Of a DNA stretch of 64,000 nucleotides, positions 13,672 to 21,216 are shown one piece after another (positions within the stretch are counted from its first letter, which is position 1; each line of letters opens with the position of its first letter). The DNA comes from Streptomyces adelaidensis (lineage in GTDB: Bacteria > Actinomycetota > Actinomycetes > Streptomycetales > Streptomycetaceae), in NCBI RefSeq assembly GCF_016598475.1, contig NZ_JAEMUX010000002.1:124001-188000 (forward strand), written 5' to 3'. Under the pieces are notes generated by a model, which ran no database searches, was not told the DNA's origin, and was given only the letters and a program-made list of their open reading frames with translations. Both the position numbers and the translations under genes were made by a program.

Positions 13672-14658
13672 TCAGCGGGGTTCCTCCAGATGGGCCTGGA
13701 GGTGGTGGAGCCGGGTGTGGACATCGGGGTGCGAGGCGAGGAGGCGTGCGATCACTCCTTCCTTCGTGAAGCGGACACGGCCACCCTTGGCGGCGACGCC
13801 GGTGCGTACGGGCTCCGTACGGTCGAGATCGTCGCGCAGTACGGTGCTCAGCTGCTCGGCGAAGCCGAGGCCCGCCGCGTGTTCGTCGGCGCGGAGCTCG
13901 GAGCGGCGGGATAGGGCGGCCAGGAGATAGGGCGTGGCCAGTGGCAGGAAGATCAGACCGTACGTGGCCGTCGCCAGGGCGAACACGGCGGCGCCCAGGA
14001 CACCGATCAGCAGGGCGGCGGCGCCCACCGAGAGCCGGTCGACGCGTGCGGCCAGCCACCGCAGGAGCTGCCAGGCGATCCGTCCCGGCAGCGAGTACCA
14101 GAGCGTGAGCAGTGAGGCCCAGGCATGCCCTCCCGCGTGGTGGCCCAGCTCGTGCGCGAGGACGCCGGCGAGTCGCGCGGGTGTCAGAGTCCTGAGCGAG
14201 TGGCTGGTGACGCCGACGATGTGGCCCGCGGCCGCCATGGCGTTGATGCCGGCGCTGTCCTCGACCCACAGCTGATAGCTGTCACCGTCCACACCGGCCC
14301 GGACGGTCACCTCGCGCCAGACCGTCTTCAGCTTGCGGCCCTCTTCCGGGGTCGGGTATCGCAGCCCGAACAGCCAACGGGCGAGCAGGCATTCGCAGCG
14401 GTGGTTGAAGACGAGCGCACCGCTCACGGCCCAGCCGCCGAGCGGGATCCACCAAGGCGGACCGAACAGGGCGTCGACGGCGTACACCACCAGGAAGACG
14501 ACGGCCAGGCTCATCAGCACGTGCGGCAGTTGGAGTGCCAGGCTCCCGAGCGTGGTGGCGTCCGCGCCGCGATGGCGTGCCGATATGTGGACGCGGCCCC
14601 CGCGGGGCGAGAGATCGGGTGGCTCGTGGTGGTTCTCGGATTCGTACGGGATGGACAT
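13672..14658 (-). CDS. M48 family membrane metalloprotease
   Basis: The 328-aa product is a predicted integral membrane zinc peptidase of the HtpX/M48 type. The active-site motif HELGHH starts at H169 (ligands H169 and H173, catalytic E170), and the third ligand is probably E254 in RRSELRADEHAAG. Membrane helices are predicted at about 45-62, 72-85, 185-205 and 213-247. The ATG has a good AAGGAG site. It lies 64 nt downstream of the Pycsar-effector-like gene on the same strand, so it may be the last gene of that operon, but it could equally be an independent quality-control protease. It converges on rpoC. Confidence 0.85.
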   Translation of the reverse strand: MSIPYESENHHEPPDLSPRGGRVHISARHRGADATTLGSLALQLPHVLMSLAVVFLVVYAVDALFGPPWWIPLGGWAVSGALVFNHRCECLLARWLFGLRYPTPEEGRKLKTVWREVTVRAGVDGDSYQLWVEDSAGINAMAAAGHIVGVTSHSLRTLTPARLAGVLAHELGHHAGGHAWASLLTLWYSLPGRIAWQLLRWLAARVDRLSVGAAALLIGVLGAAVFALATATYGLIFLPLATPYLLAALSRRSELRADEHAAGLGFAEQLSTVLRDDLDRTEPVRTGVAAKGGRVRFTKEGVIARLLASHPDVHTRLHHLQAHLEEPR

Positions 14659-14722
14659 GGCGGCTCCTTGTCGCAGGTGAGGGCACGGGCGAGGAGGCGG
14701 GTGCGGAGGTAGGTGAGGGTGT

Positions 14723-15229
14723 TCAGGTCATGAGCAGGGATCCGGGCAGCAGGAGCGTGGCGCAGCCGAAGGCGGCCAGGCCGGTGCGGATCCAGAAGTG
14801 TTTGCGGGCCACGATGCGGCTGGTCTCGGCCAGCGCCGGAACGAGACCGAGAGCCGGGTCGCGCCCGGTCTCCGCCACGGCTGCGGCGAGCTGGTCGGCC
14901 CGGACGGCGCGTCGTACATCACCGAAGTAGGTGAGGGGCCGACCGGGCTCCCAGCTGCTTCGGCGGTAGCGGGGCAGCACGGCCAGCAGCAGGGCGAACA
15001 CCGCTGTGACCAGGGACGCGGCGCCGACCCACCACAGGAGCGTGGCGGTGTGAGAGAGCGCGGTGGGCCTCCAGCGGAGCCCGCCGAGCAGGCCCGTCGT
15101 GATGCCGAGAGCCCCGACCAGGACGGAGGCCTTGGTGTCGGCGCGGGCGATCTCGGCGCGGAGGTCGCCGAGCAGCTGGAGGCCCGCCTGCATCTCCGGG
15201 GTGAGCGCCGGTGCGGGTACGGCGCTCAT
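14723..15229 (-). CDS. Pycsar-effector-type transmembrane protein (PycTM-like)
   Basis: The 168-aa product matches the pattern of the Pycsar system effector family: an N-terminal helix with LRAEIARADTKASVL (key residues R29, D31, K33) leading directly into two membrane helices (about 35-55 and 63-88), a conserved WEPGRPLTYFGDVRRA block, then AETSRIVARKHFWIR and a last membrane helix (about 146-166). In known Pycsar systems such proteins are opened or activated by a cyclic pyrimidine nucleotide and damage the membrane. The start overlaps the stop of the SPFH-like gene by ATGA, which implies translational coupling. A cyclase-like gene sits three genes upstream. Ligand and activity are inferred. 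Confidence 0.75.
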   Translation of the reverse strand: MSAVPAPALTPEMQAGLQLLGDLRAEIARADTKASVLVGALGITTGLLGGLRWRPTALSHTATLLWWVGAASLVTAVFALLLAVLPRYRRSSWEPGRPLTYFGDVRRAVRADQLAAAVAETGRDPALGLVPALAETSRIVARKHFWIRTGLAAFGCATLLLPGSLLMT

Positions 15230-16212
15230 GCGGACCCCTGCGGGGGCTCGTCCTCGGGCGGGGTGCCGGACTTCAGGACGTTCGTCATCCACTCCGCGGT
15301 GAGCTTGCGCGGCTCGTCCAGCTGGTAGTTCTCCAGTCCTTCCTTGTCGAGCACGCGGTCGATCAGATGGCGCTGCGTGTCGAGGAGGTGCTTGCGGGCC
15401 TCGCCCAGATGCTGGAGGACGAGCCGGGTGTCCTCGGGGTGTTCCGCCAGATGCAGCGCCAGCGCGGTGGTGTCGTCCCTGGCCAGGCAGTCCTCGTAGA
15501 ACTTGATCCTCTCCGCCCGGATGCGGGCCTCGTGCTGCTGCCGCTGGATCGAGACGGCGTGCTCGGGGGCGGACGCCTCCGCCTCGTAGCGGGCGATCCG
15601 CAGTCGCTCCCGGTGGGTGCGTTCCACGGCGTCGCCGCGCAGGCGGACGGTGACGGTGGCCCGTAGACCGTGGTCGGCGCCGATCGGTGCGGCCTCGTCC
15701 AGCGCGCGCTGGACGGCCTTTTCGGCCCGGGAGGGCTCGGCGATGGTGTGGTCGCGGCCGACGGCGCGCATCAGCGGGACGATTTCCTGCGCGAGGAGAC
15801 CGGGCACGTCCCGCTCCTGACTGCTGACGAACCTGGCCGGGTCCGTGACCCGCCAGCCGATGTCGGCGGCGACCTCGAACTCGATGGTGTCGATCCGGCT
15901 GGGCAGGTGTTCCCGCAGCTGGAAGGCGTGCGGGTCGGTCCTGACCTCGTACAGGGCGACGTAGCGGCGGACACCGGTGGGCCGGGTCGGCGGTGGGAAG
16001 GTCTCGTACACGCCCTTGCGGGTCACGAAGACCAGGGCGTGGTCGATCCGTCCGAGGAACCGGCGGCCGCCCAGGCGGAGCCGCGGCAGCTGCCACACCC
16101 TGACGACGGGGTCGCGGAACGGGGCGGGCTGCGGAGGGAGTGGTATTTCCTCCTCCGACCGATCGGGCCGGTCGGGTTCGTCGGGCTGGAGGCGTGGGTC
16201 GTCGGTTTCCAT
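15226..16212 (-). CDS. SPFH/band-7-like protein with coiled-coil region
   Basis: The 328-aa product has no signal peptide or obvious membrane helix. An acidic Pro-rich N-terminus (1-35) precedes a beta-rich region (about 38-150: DHALVFVTRKGVYETF, RIDTIEFEVAADIGWRVTDPARFV) whose rhythm resembles the SPFH/prohibitin domain. A charged helical stretch follows (about 180-260: RERLRIARYEAEASAPEHAVSIQRQQHEARIRAERIKF is typical of the SPFH coiled coil). Family membership is by pattern, not proven. It begins 19 nt after the NTPase gene with CTGGAG as ribosome binding site. SPFH proteins scaffold membrane effectors, which would fit the downstream membrane protein. Confidence 0.5.
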   Translation of the reverse strand: METDDPRLQPDEPDRPDRSEEEIPLPPQPAPFRDPVVRVWQLPRLRLGGRRFLGRIDHALVFVTRKGVYETFPPPTRPTGVRRYVALYEVRTDPHAFQLREHLPSRIDTIEFEVAADIGWRVTDPARFVSSQERDVPGLLAQEIVPLMRAVGRDHTIAEPSRAEKAVQRALDEAAPIGADHGLRATVTVRLRGDAVERTHRERLRIARYEAEASAPEHAVSIQRQQHEARIRAERIKFYEDCLARDDTTALALHLAEHPEDTRLVLQHLGEARKHLLDTQRHLIDRVLDKEGLENYQLDEPRKLTAEWMTNVLKSGTPPEDEPPQGSA

Positions 16213-16231
16213 GGACTGCTCCAGGTGATCG

Positions 16232-17685
16232 TCAGGCGGGGTGGACGGTCGCGCGCAGCCGTACGGCCGCCGCCGGGACGCTCTCGTCGTAGTCGCGGAC
16301 GGTGCGCAGGAGGTGGGTGATGCGCTGGTGGTTGGCCGGTGCGGCCGCCAGCGTGGGGAGCAGGGTGGCGAGGGCGGCCTCGGAGTCCGGGGCGCGGGCG
16401 ACGTTGAGCACCCAGCCGCGCAGGACCCGCAGGGCCTGGAAGGTGAGTTCGTGGTCGTTGAGTGCCGCGTTCCAGAAGGCGGTCAGGCACCGGACGTCCT
16501 CGACCTCGTCGACCGCCACGGCGCCGGCGTACCAGTCGAGGACGATCGGGCGGTCGCCGTCCTCCTCGTACTGGTCGCACGCCTGGACGAACGCGCGCAG
16601 GGCGTGGGTGCGTACCGCCCGGTCGTGGGCCGGACCTCCGGGTTCGAGGCGCTCGGCCAGGGCGCGGAGGACCGGGCTCTTCGCCGTGAGGAGGAGCAGT
16701 TCCAGGGCATCCGCAAGCTGCTTGTCCTCCTCCTTCCGGTCCTTCTCCCGCTTCTCCTCGTTCGCGTGTTCGTCCTCGACGGGCCTGCGGATGGCGTCGA
16801 GCAGGGCGCGCAGGGTGATCTCGTGGTGGGCGGTGCCCAGGAGGCCGTAGGCGCGGATGGCGGTCCACCGGCGGCTGTGGTGGTCGCCGGTGCACCAGTT
16901 TTCTTCGTTTCCTCCGGAGGCTGCTGCCGTACGAGGAACTCCGTGACGTACGGCAGTCCGCTCAGCTTCGTCCAGGTCTCCTCGTCCAGGGCCCGGACGA
17001 CGTGGGAGGCCAGCATGTCCTCGGTCGACGGGGCCTCCCACCGCACGGAGGGGACGTCGGCCGGTACCGCCGACGACTCGACCGTGATGACGAGACGGCC
17101 GCGTACCCGCTCCAGCTGCTCGCGCAGGCCCGACAGGAACGGTGCCCGCAGCGGACGGTGGCGACCGGTGTCCCAGTCGCAGAGGACGTAGCCGTCGGGG
17201 TGGTCCAACTCGTCGCGCAGGGCGGTGGGCGTGGTGTGCGAGTCGAGGTCGCGCAGCTGATCGACGCCGAGCTCGGACAGCAGCATCAGCGCGGCCGAGC
17301 GGCGGCCGGTGGCGTGCCCACCGGTCAGGATCACGATCCGCTCGTCGCGCAGCCGGGCGAGCGCCTCGCCGAAGCGGGGGCCCTCCCGGAACACGGCCTT
17401 CAACGCCACGACGTCCGGCCGCGGGATCGGACCGGAAGCCCGGCGGAGGGGCTCGGCGCGGCCCCCGAAGTGGAAGATCGTGTCGCCGTAGTGGGTGCCA
17501 CCGGTCTGGCCGAACTGGTCGCCGTCGATCAGCGTGGACGCGAGCGCGCGGGCCGTGTGCTTGACCAGGTCCTGCCGGGCCTGCCACGCCTTCTGCCGTT
17601 GCTCCGGAGCCTGGTCCTCCTGATTCTTCTCCTCGTCCTTCGGCGCCTCGCCGGCCTTCGGCGCGCCTGCGGCGTCCTCGCTCAT
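16232..17685 (-). CDS. Divergent P-loop NTPase with N-terminal amyloid-like motif (frame interrupted)
   Basis: The frame runs from the ATG at 17685 to about 16900, then continues in another frame to 16232. One missing base in the run of four A (plus strand TTTT at 16899-16902) would restore a 484-aa protein. A charged N-terminus is followed by the motif GDQFGQTGGTHYGDTIFHF (residues 55-73), which is nearly the same as the tail of the preceding cyclase-like protein. The domain at 115-200 contains IVILTGGHATGRRSAA, a P-loop with the Walker lysine replaced by arginine, and YVLCDWD as a possible Walker B. The C-terminal part is helical (WCTGDHHSRRWTAIRAYG; FWNAALNDHELTFQALRVLRGWV). It overlaps the cyclase-like gene by ATGA and is paralogous to the gene at 25626-27510. 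I infer a STAND-like sensor or scaffold. The interruption could be an assembly indel or real inactivation. Confidence 0.65.
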
Positions 17686-18425
17686 CGCCGCTCTCCCCGG
17701 TCGGGCGCCCCGAAGTGGAGCCCCCCGTGGACGGTGCCGCCGGTGACGCCGTACTGGTCGCCGCCGATGTGGGTGTGGTGGGCCGGGGCCGTGCCGTCGG
17801 CGGGGTCCGTGGCCGTCGGCGTGTCCTCGGCGGGCCGGGGGGTGGCCGTCTCCGTGCCCGGCTCGCCGTGCAGCCAGGCCACGGTGGGCCCCTCCTTCGT
17901 GTGCACGGTGACGCGGTGGAAGTCGTCCGGGCGCACGCCCAGCGGGCCGTGGCGCACGACTCCCCGGTAGATGTCGTCGGAGACGCACAGGACGCTGTCG
18001 GAGTCGCGCTGTTTGAGGGCGTCGCGCAGGGGGTCGGCGTTCAGGAGGCGTACGGCGTGGTTGAGGTCCGAGCCGACCCAGCCGTCGAGCTCGTCGACGG
18101 CGACGTAGCCGGAGGAAAGGACGATGCGCAGCCGCATCCGCGCACTGCTCGCGAGCAGGCGGTTCTTGTTGTGGAGGACGGCGGGGGTGTCGGTCAGCAG
18201 GGTCTTCACCAGCGCCGGTACGGAGATCTGGGTGTCGATGAGCCCCATGACGGAGTCACCGCGGTCGGCGCGCAGGCTGGCGGTCTCGTCGACGCCGGCG
18301 GCTTCGAGCGTGGCGTCGACGACGTCGTACAGGACCCGGCGCAGATACGCCTGTTCCACGTCGTCACGGGTGCCGAACTGCTCGATGTCGAAGAGCAGGA
18401 GCGTGCGGTATACGGGGTCGGCCAT
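17682..18425 (-). CDS. Class III nucleotide-cyclase-like protein with C-terminal amyloid-like motif
   Basis: The 247-aa product has a single soluble cyclase-homology domain. RTLLLFDIEQFG places a metal-binding aspartate at D13, and RADRGDSVMGLI places the second at D57, the spacing seen in class III adenylate/guanylate and Pycsar cyclases. GWVGSDLNHAVRLLNAD (115-131) corresponds to the usual G-x-x-V-N-x-A-x-R-L helix with N122 and R126. A Pro/Thr linker (187-217) leads to the tail motif GDQYGVTGGTVHGGLHFG (222-239), shared with the next protein. The ATG at 18425 follows AGGGACAG; upstream Met codons lack a site. It heads an operon with NTPase, SPFH-like and PycTM-like genes. Catalytic activity and product are unknown; it could also be a degenerate cyclase used as an effector domain. 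Confidence 0.7.
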   Translation of the reverse strand: MADPVYRTLLLFDIEQFGTRDDVEQAYLRRVLYDVVDATLEAAGVDETASLRADRGDSVMGLIDTQISVPALVKTLLTDTPAVLHNKNRLLASSARMRLRIVLSSGYVAVDELDGWVGSDLNHAVRLLNADPLRDALKQRDSDSVLCVSDDIYRGVVRHGPLGVRPDDFHRVTVHTKEGPTVAWLHGEPGTETATPRPAEDTPTATDPADGTAPAHHTHIGGDQYGVTGGTVHGGLHFGAPDRGERR

Positions 18426-18524
18426 GTCTGTCCCTGTCTGCCTCTCGCGAGTCGGTGCGTGGCTGGCACGAAGCACGATGGCGGGCGGACGGCGCGAAGC
18501 GGAGGACGGATGACATGGACGAAC

Positions 18525-18540
18525 TGTGACCGTGTGCACA
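18525..18540. promoter_or_regulatory. CRP-type operator upstream of the cyclase operon
   Basis: TGTGACCGTGTGCACA fits the CRP consensus TGTGA-N6-TCACA at nine of ten arm positions with the correct 6-bp spacer. It lies in the 144-bp gap between the Crp/Fnr-type gene and the cyclase-like gene, 100 bp before the cyclase start. Binding is inferred. Confidence 0.5.
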
Positions 18541-18569
18541 GAACCACGGCCGAGCGGATCCGACCCGGG

Positions 18570-19286
18570 TCAGGAAGAACCCTCGCCGATGATGCGGCGC
18601 AGGACGTCGGGGCGGAGGACCACGATGCGTCGGCGTCTGGTGGCGACGACCTGCCGGGCGCGCAGTTCCTTGAGGAGGCGGGCGACCGCCTCGCGGGAGG
18701 AACCGACGGAGCCCGCGAACTCCTGCTGGCTGAGCCCGATCGTGAGTTCGATGCCCTCGTCGGTACGGCTTCCGTGGGTACGGACGAGTTCGAGCAGCAG
18801 GACGGCGAGCCGTTCACGCACGGTGAGGGCGGCCCACTCCAGCCGCCGGCGGTCCGTCGAGCGCTGGCGGTCGGTCGCCAGGCCGAGCAGCTGCAGCGAC
18901 GTCGCGGGGCTGCCCGCGAGGAACGTGGTGAAACGGGCCTGGGCGATGACGACCGCCTCGACCGGGTCCAGGGCCGTCACCGTGGCCGAGCGGTGGCGCC
19001 CGCTCAGGGCGGCACCCTCTCCGATGATGTCGCCGGGGCCGCGCAGGGCGAGTAGCGCCTCGTAGCCGTTGGCCGCGATCGCCGTGACCTTGGTCCAGCC
19101 GTGCAGGAGTAGGAGGACATGGGTGGACGGCTCGTCCTGATGCATGATCACGGTGCGTGCCCGGTAGCTCATGGGGCGACCGGTCGCCAGCAGAGCCACC
19201 CGGTCCTCCTTCTCCAGGCGGGCGAGGAAGGGCACGCGGTCGTCGAAACCGTCGTCGTCCCACGCACGTGTGCGTCCCTCAGCCAT
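18570..19286 (-). CDS. Crp/Fnr family transcriptional regulator
   Basis: The 238-aa product has an N-terminal cyclic-nucleotide-binding domain (about 18-130) and a winged helix of the Crp type (185-208, LSQQEFAGSVGSSREAVARLLKEL). The phosphate-binding cassette GDIIGEGAALSGRHRSATV keeps G89, E90, R99 and S100, the residues that hold the ribose and phosphate of cAMP or cGMP, so a cyclic nucleotide ligand is plausible. It lacks the cysteines of Fnr. It is shorter and clearly divergent from the single main Crp of Streptomyces, so it is probably an accessory paralogue. It precedes the cyclase operon on the same strand with a CRP-like box between them. Confidence 0.85.
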   Translation of the reverse strand: MAEGRTRAWDDDGFDDRVPFLARLEKEDRVALLATGRPMSYRARTVIMHQDEPSTHVLLLLHGWTKVTAIAANGYEALLALRGPGDIIGEGAALSGRHRSATVTALDPVEAVVIAQARFTTFLAGSPATSLQLLGLATDRQRSTDRRRLEWAALTVRERLAVLLLELVRTHGSRTDEGIELTIGLSQQEFAGSVGSSREAVARLLKELRARQVVATRRRRIVVLRPDVLRRIIGEGSS

Positions 19287-19509
19287 CCGCCGCCCCCCTG
19301 TTCACCTGTGCGGATGCCGCCGACTCCGCAATCAGTCAAGGTACTTGAGGTGGCCATGCAGGGACGGTCGCTTATCGGCCTCCGGCCGACGGCCGGCCTC
19401 GGCCATCGGCCCGGTGGCAGAACCGGGACACAAGCACCCCCGGGAACCGATGCCGTGGGCCGTGCGTTGCAGCATCATGGAGGCACAACCAGTCCGGGGG
19501 AGTGTTCTC

Positions 19510-20043
19510 GTGTCGAACCCGTCGTGGCAGCCGGTGCCGTGGCAGGCGCAGGGCAATAGTCCTTCGCTGCTCGCCGCCCATGCCGATCGTGAGCGTGCCG
19601 TGGATGTTCTGCGGGCCGGCTTCAGTGAGGGCCGCCTCCAGCAGGACGAGTACGAGAAGCGCGTCGAGAGGGCCTTCACGGCGCGCACGGTGGGGGAGCT
19701 GGCCGTGTTGGTCGCCGACCTGCCACAGGGGCCCTCAGGGATGCAGCCGGCGATGGGCGCCGCGGTGCCGCGGACCTTCATGCCCGCTCCGCCGCTGCCT
19801 CCGGCCACCAACGGCAAGGCTGTGGGGGCCATGGTGTGTGGCGTGCTCACGACCATGACGATGGGGCTCACGGGCATTCCCGCCGTTATTTTGGGGCACA
19901 CCGCCAAAGCCGAGATGCGCCGCACCGGTGAGGGCGGTGAGGGATTCGCGCTGGCCGGGATCATCCTCGGATGGCTCTCCGTGGCCGGGTGGGCCTTCTT
20001 CCTCGCCATCATCATGATCGCGAGCGTCGCGTCGGGCAGTTAG
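19510..20043 (+). CDS. DUF1707 and DUF4190 domain membrane protein
   Basis: The 177-aa product starts at GTG behind GGGGGAG (an ATG at 19477 is less well placed). Residues about 20-75 form a DUF1707 domain (LLAAHADRERAVDVLRAGFSEGRLQQDEYEKRVERAF-type, with the typical FSEGRL core). A Pro-rich linker leads to a DUF4190-like pair of membrane helices (about 100-130 and 148-176) with GLTGIPAVILGHTAKAEMRRTGEGGEG between them. Such proteins are common in actinobacteria and have no assigned role. It is divergent from the Crp-type gene and lies just before rpsL. Confidence 0.8.
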   Translation: MSNPSWQPVPWQAQGNSPSLLAAHADRERAVDVLRAGFSEGRLQQDEYEKRVERAFTARTVGELAVLVADLPQGPSGMQPAMGAAVPRTFMPAPPLPPATNGKAVGAMVCGVLTTMTMGLTGIPAVILGHTAKAEMRRTGEGGEGFALAGIILGWLSVAGWAFFLAIIMIASVASGS

Positions 20044-20054
20044 CCGTACGCCGG

Positions 20055-20109
20055 GGGCGTGCGGCTGGCGTACAATGCCGGGCCTCAAACCCCCGCACGC
20101 CCATTTGTT
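20055..20109 (+). terminator. Possible terminator after the DUF1707 gene
   Basis: GGGCGTGCGG (20055-20064) pairs perfectly with CCGCACGCCC (20093-20102), enclosing 28 nt that can form further pairs, and is followed by ATTTGTTTT. The T-rich tail overlaps the -35 box of the rpsL promoter. Confidence 0.55.
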
Positions 20110-20138
20110 TTGACCATAGCCAATGAGGTAGGTACGCT
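20110..20138 (+). promoter_or_regulatory. rpsL promoter
   Basis: TTGACC (20110-20115) and TACGCT (20133-20138) with a 17-bp spacer form a strong HrdB-type promoter about 195 nt ahead of rpsL. Confidence 0.75.
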
Positions 20139-20257
20139 CAGACCTTGTGCCTGGGGTGTGCCCTGGCTTCCGTGCGTGCCTTCAACCGCACAGGGGAAGC
20201 CGCAGCGGCCACCGTGATCTGTGTCCTTTCCGTCTGGCGGCGGAAGTCCGCAGCATT

Positions 20258-20284
20258 CGACACACCCGACCGCGTGGGTCGGAG
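20258..20284 (+). promoter_or_regulatory. Leader hairpin element shared with the rpsJ leader
   Basis: A 27-nt element containing CACCCGACCGCGTGGGTCGG forms a CCGACC/GGTCGG stem 48 nt before the rpsL start. The same 27 nt recur without any change at 39740-39766 in the S10 leader. The identity and position point to post-transcriptional control of ribosomal protein operons. Confidence 0.65.
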
Positions 20285-20332
20285 ATGTTTCAGGTTAGCT
20301 TCACCATTCGGCACACAGAAACCGGAGAAGTA

Positions 20333-20704
20333 GTGCCTACGATCCAGCAGCTGGTCCGGAAGGGCCGGCAGGACAAGGTCGAGAAGAACAAGACGCCCGC
20401 ACTCGAGGGTTCGCCCCAGCGTCGCGGCGTCTGCACGCGTGTGTTCACGACCACCCCGAAGAAGCCGAACTCGGCCCTGCGTAAGGTCGCGCGTGTGCGT
20501 CTGACCAGCGGGATCGAGGTCACTGCCTACATTCCGGGTGAGGGACACAACCTGCAGGAGCACTCCATCGTGCTCGTGCGCGGCGGCCGTGTGAAGGACC
20601 TGCCCGGTGTTCGCTACAAGATCATCCGCGGTTCGCTTGACACCCAGGGTGTCAAGAACCGCAAGCAGGCCCGCAGCCGCTACGGCGCCAAGAAGGAGAA
20701 GTAA
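20333..20704 (+). CDS. rpsL: 30S ribosomal protein S12
   Basis: S12 sits in the decoding centre. The product is 123 aa from a GTG behind CCGGAGAAGTA. K43 (TTTPKKPNS) and K88 ([10 protein letters not shown]) are both present, so the strain should carry the streptomycin-sensitive wild-type form. It is the first gene of the str operon; rpsG follows after 2 nt. Confidence 0.99.
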   Translation: MPTIQQLVRKGRQDKVEKNKTPALEGSPQRRGVCTRVFTTTPKKPNSALRKVARVRLTSGIEVTAYIPGEGHNLQEHSIVLVRGGRVKDLPGVRYKIIRGSLDTQGVKNRKQARSRYGAKKEK

Positions 20705-20706
20705 GA

Positions 20707-21177
20707 ATGCCTCGTAAGGGCCCCGCCCCGAAGCGCCCGGTCATCATCGACCCGGTCTACGGTTCTCCTCTTGTCACGTCGCTCATCAACAAGGTGCTGC
20801 TGAACGGCAAGCGCTCCACCGCCGAGCGCATCGTGTACGGCGCCATGGAGGGCCTGCGCGAGAAGACCAGCAATGACCCGGTCATCACGCTGAAGCGCGC
20901 GCTGGAGAACATCAAGCCGACCCTCGAGGTCAAGTCCCGCCGTGTCGGTGGTGCGACGTACCAGGTTCCGATCGAGGTCAAGCCCGGTCGCGCCAACACG
21001 CTCGCGCTGCGCTGGCTGGTCGGTTACTCCCGCGCCCGTCGCGAGAAGACCATGACCGAGCGTCTGCTCAACGAGCTTCTCGACGCCTCCAACGGCCTCG
21101 GTGCCGCTGTGAAGAAGCGCGAGGACACCCACAAGATGGCCGAGTCCAACAAGGCCTTCGCGCACTACCGCTGGTAG
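20707..21177 (+). CDS. rpsG: 30S ribosomal protein S7
   Basis: S7 nucleates assembly of the 30S head. The product is 156 aa, starting [29 protein letters not shown], with the conserved [11 protein letters not shown] and [10 protein letters not shown] blocks. The start is 2 nt after the rpsL stop, preceded by AGGAGAAG. fusA follows in the same operon. Confidence 0.99.
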   Translation: MPRKGPAPKRPVIIDPVYGSPLVTSLINKVLLNGKRSTAERIVYGAMEGLREKTSNDPVITLKRALENIKPTLEVKSRRVGGATYQVPIEVKPGRANTLALRWLVGYSRARREKTMTERLLNELLDASNGLGAAVKKREDTHKMAESNKAFAHYRW

Positions 21178-21216
21178 TCGCAGACCCCATCGAGACCGAG
21201 AGAAGACCGAAGCCTT

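Noticed and set aside
16895..16935. Programmed -1 frameshift in the first NTPase gene
   Set aside because: The run of four A is not a full slippery heptamer (it is preceded by AAG, and the slipped lysine codon would mispair), no downstream stem stands out, and the paralogue breaks at a different place. An indel is simpler.
18570..19286. Calling this gene the housekeeping crp of Streptomyces
   Set aside because: The sequence differs from the main Crp (longer N-terminus, different helix and tail), and the genomic position is not the usual one.
20333..20704. Streptomycin-resistance allele of rpsL
   Set aside because: K43 and K88 are both wild type.
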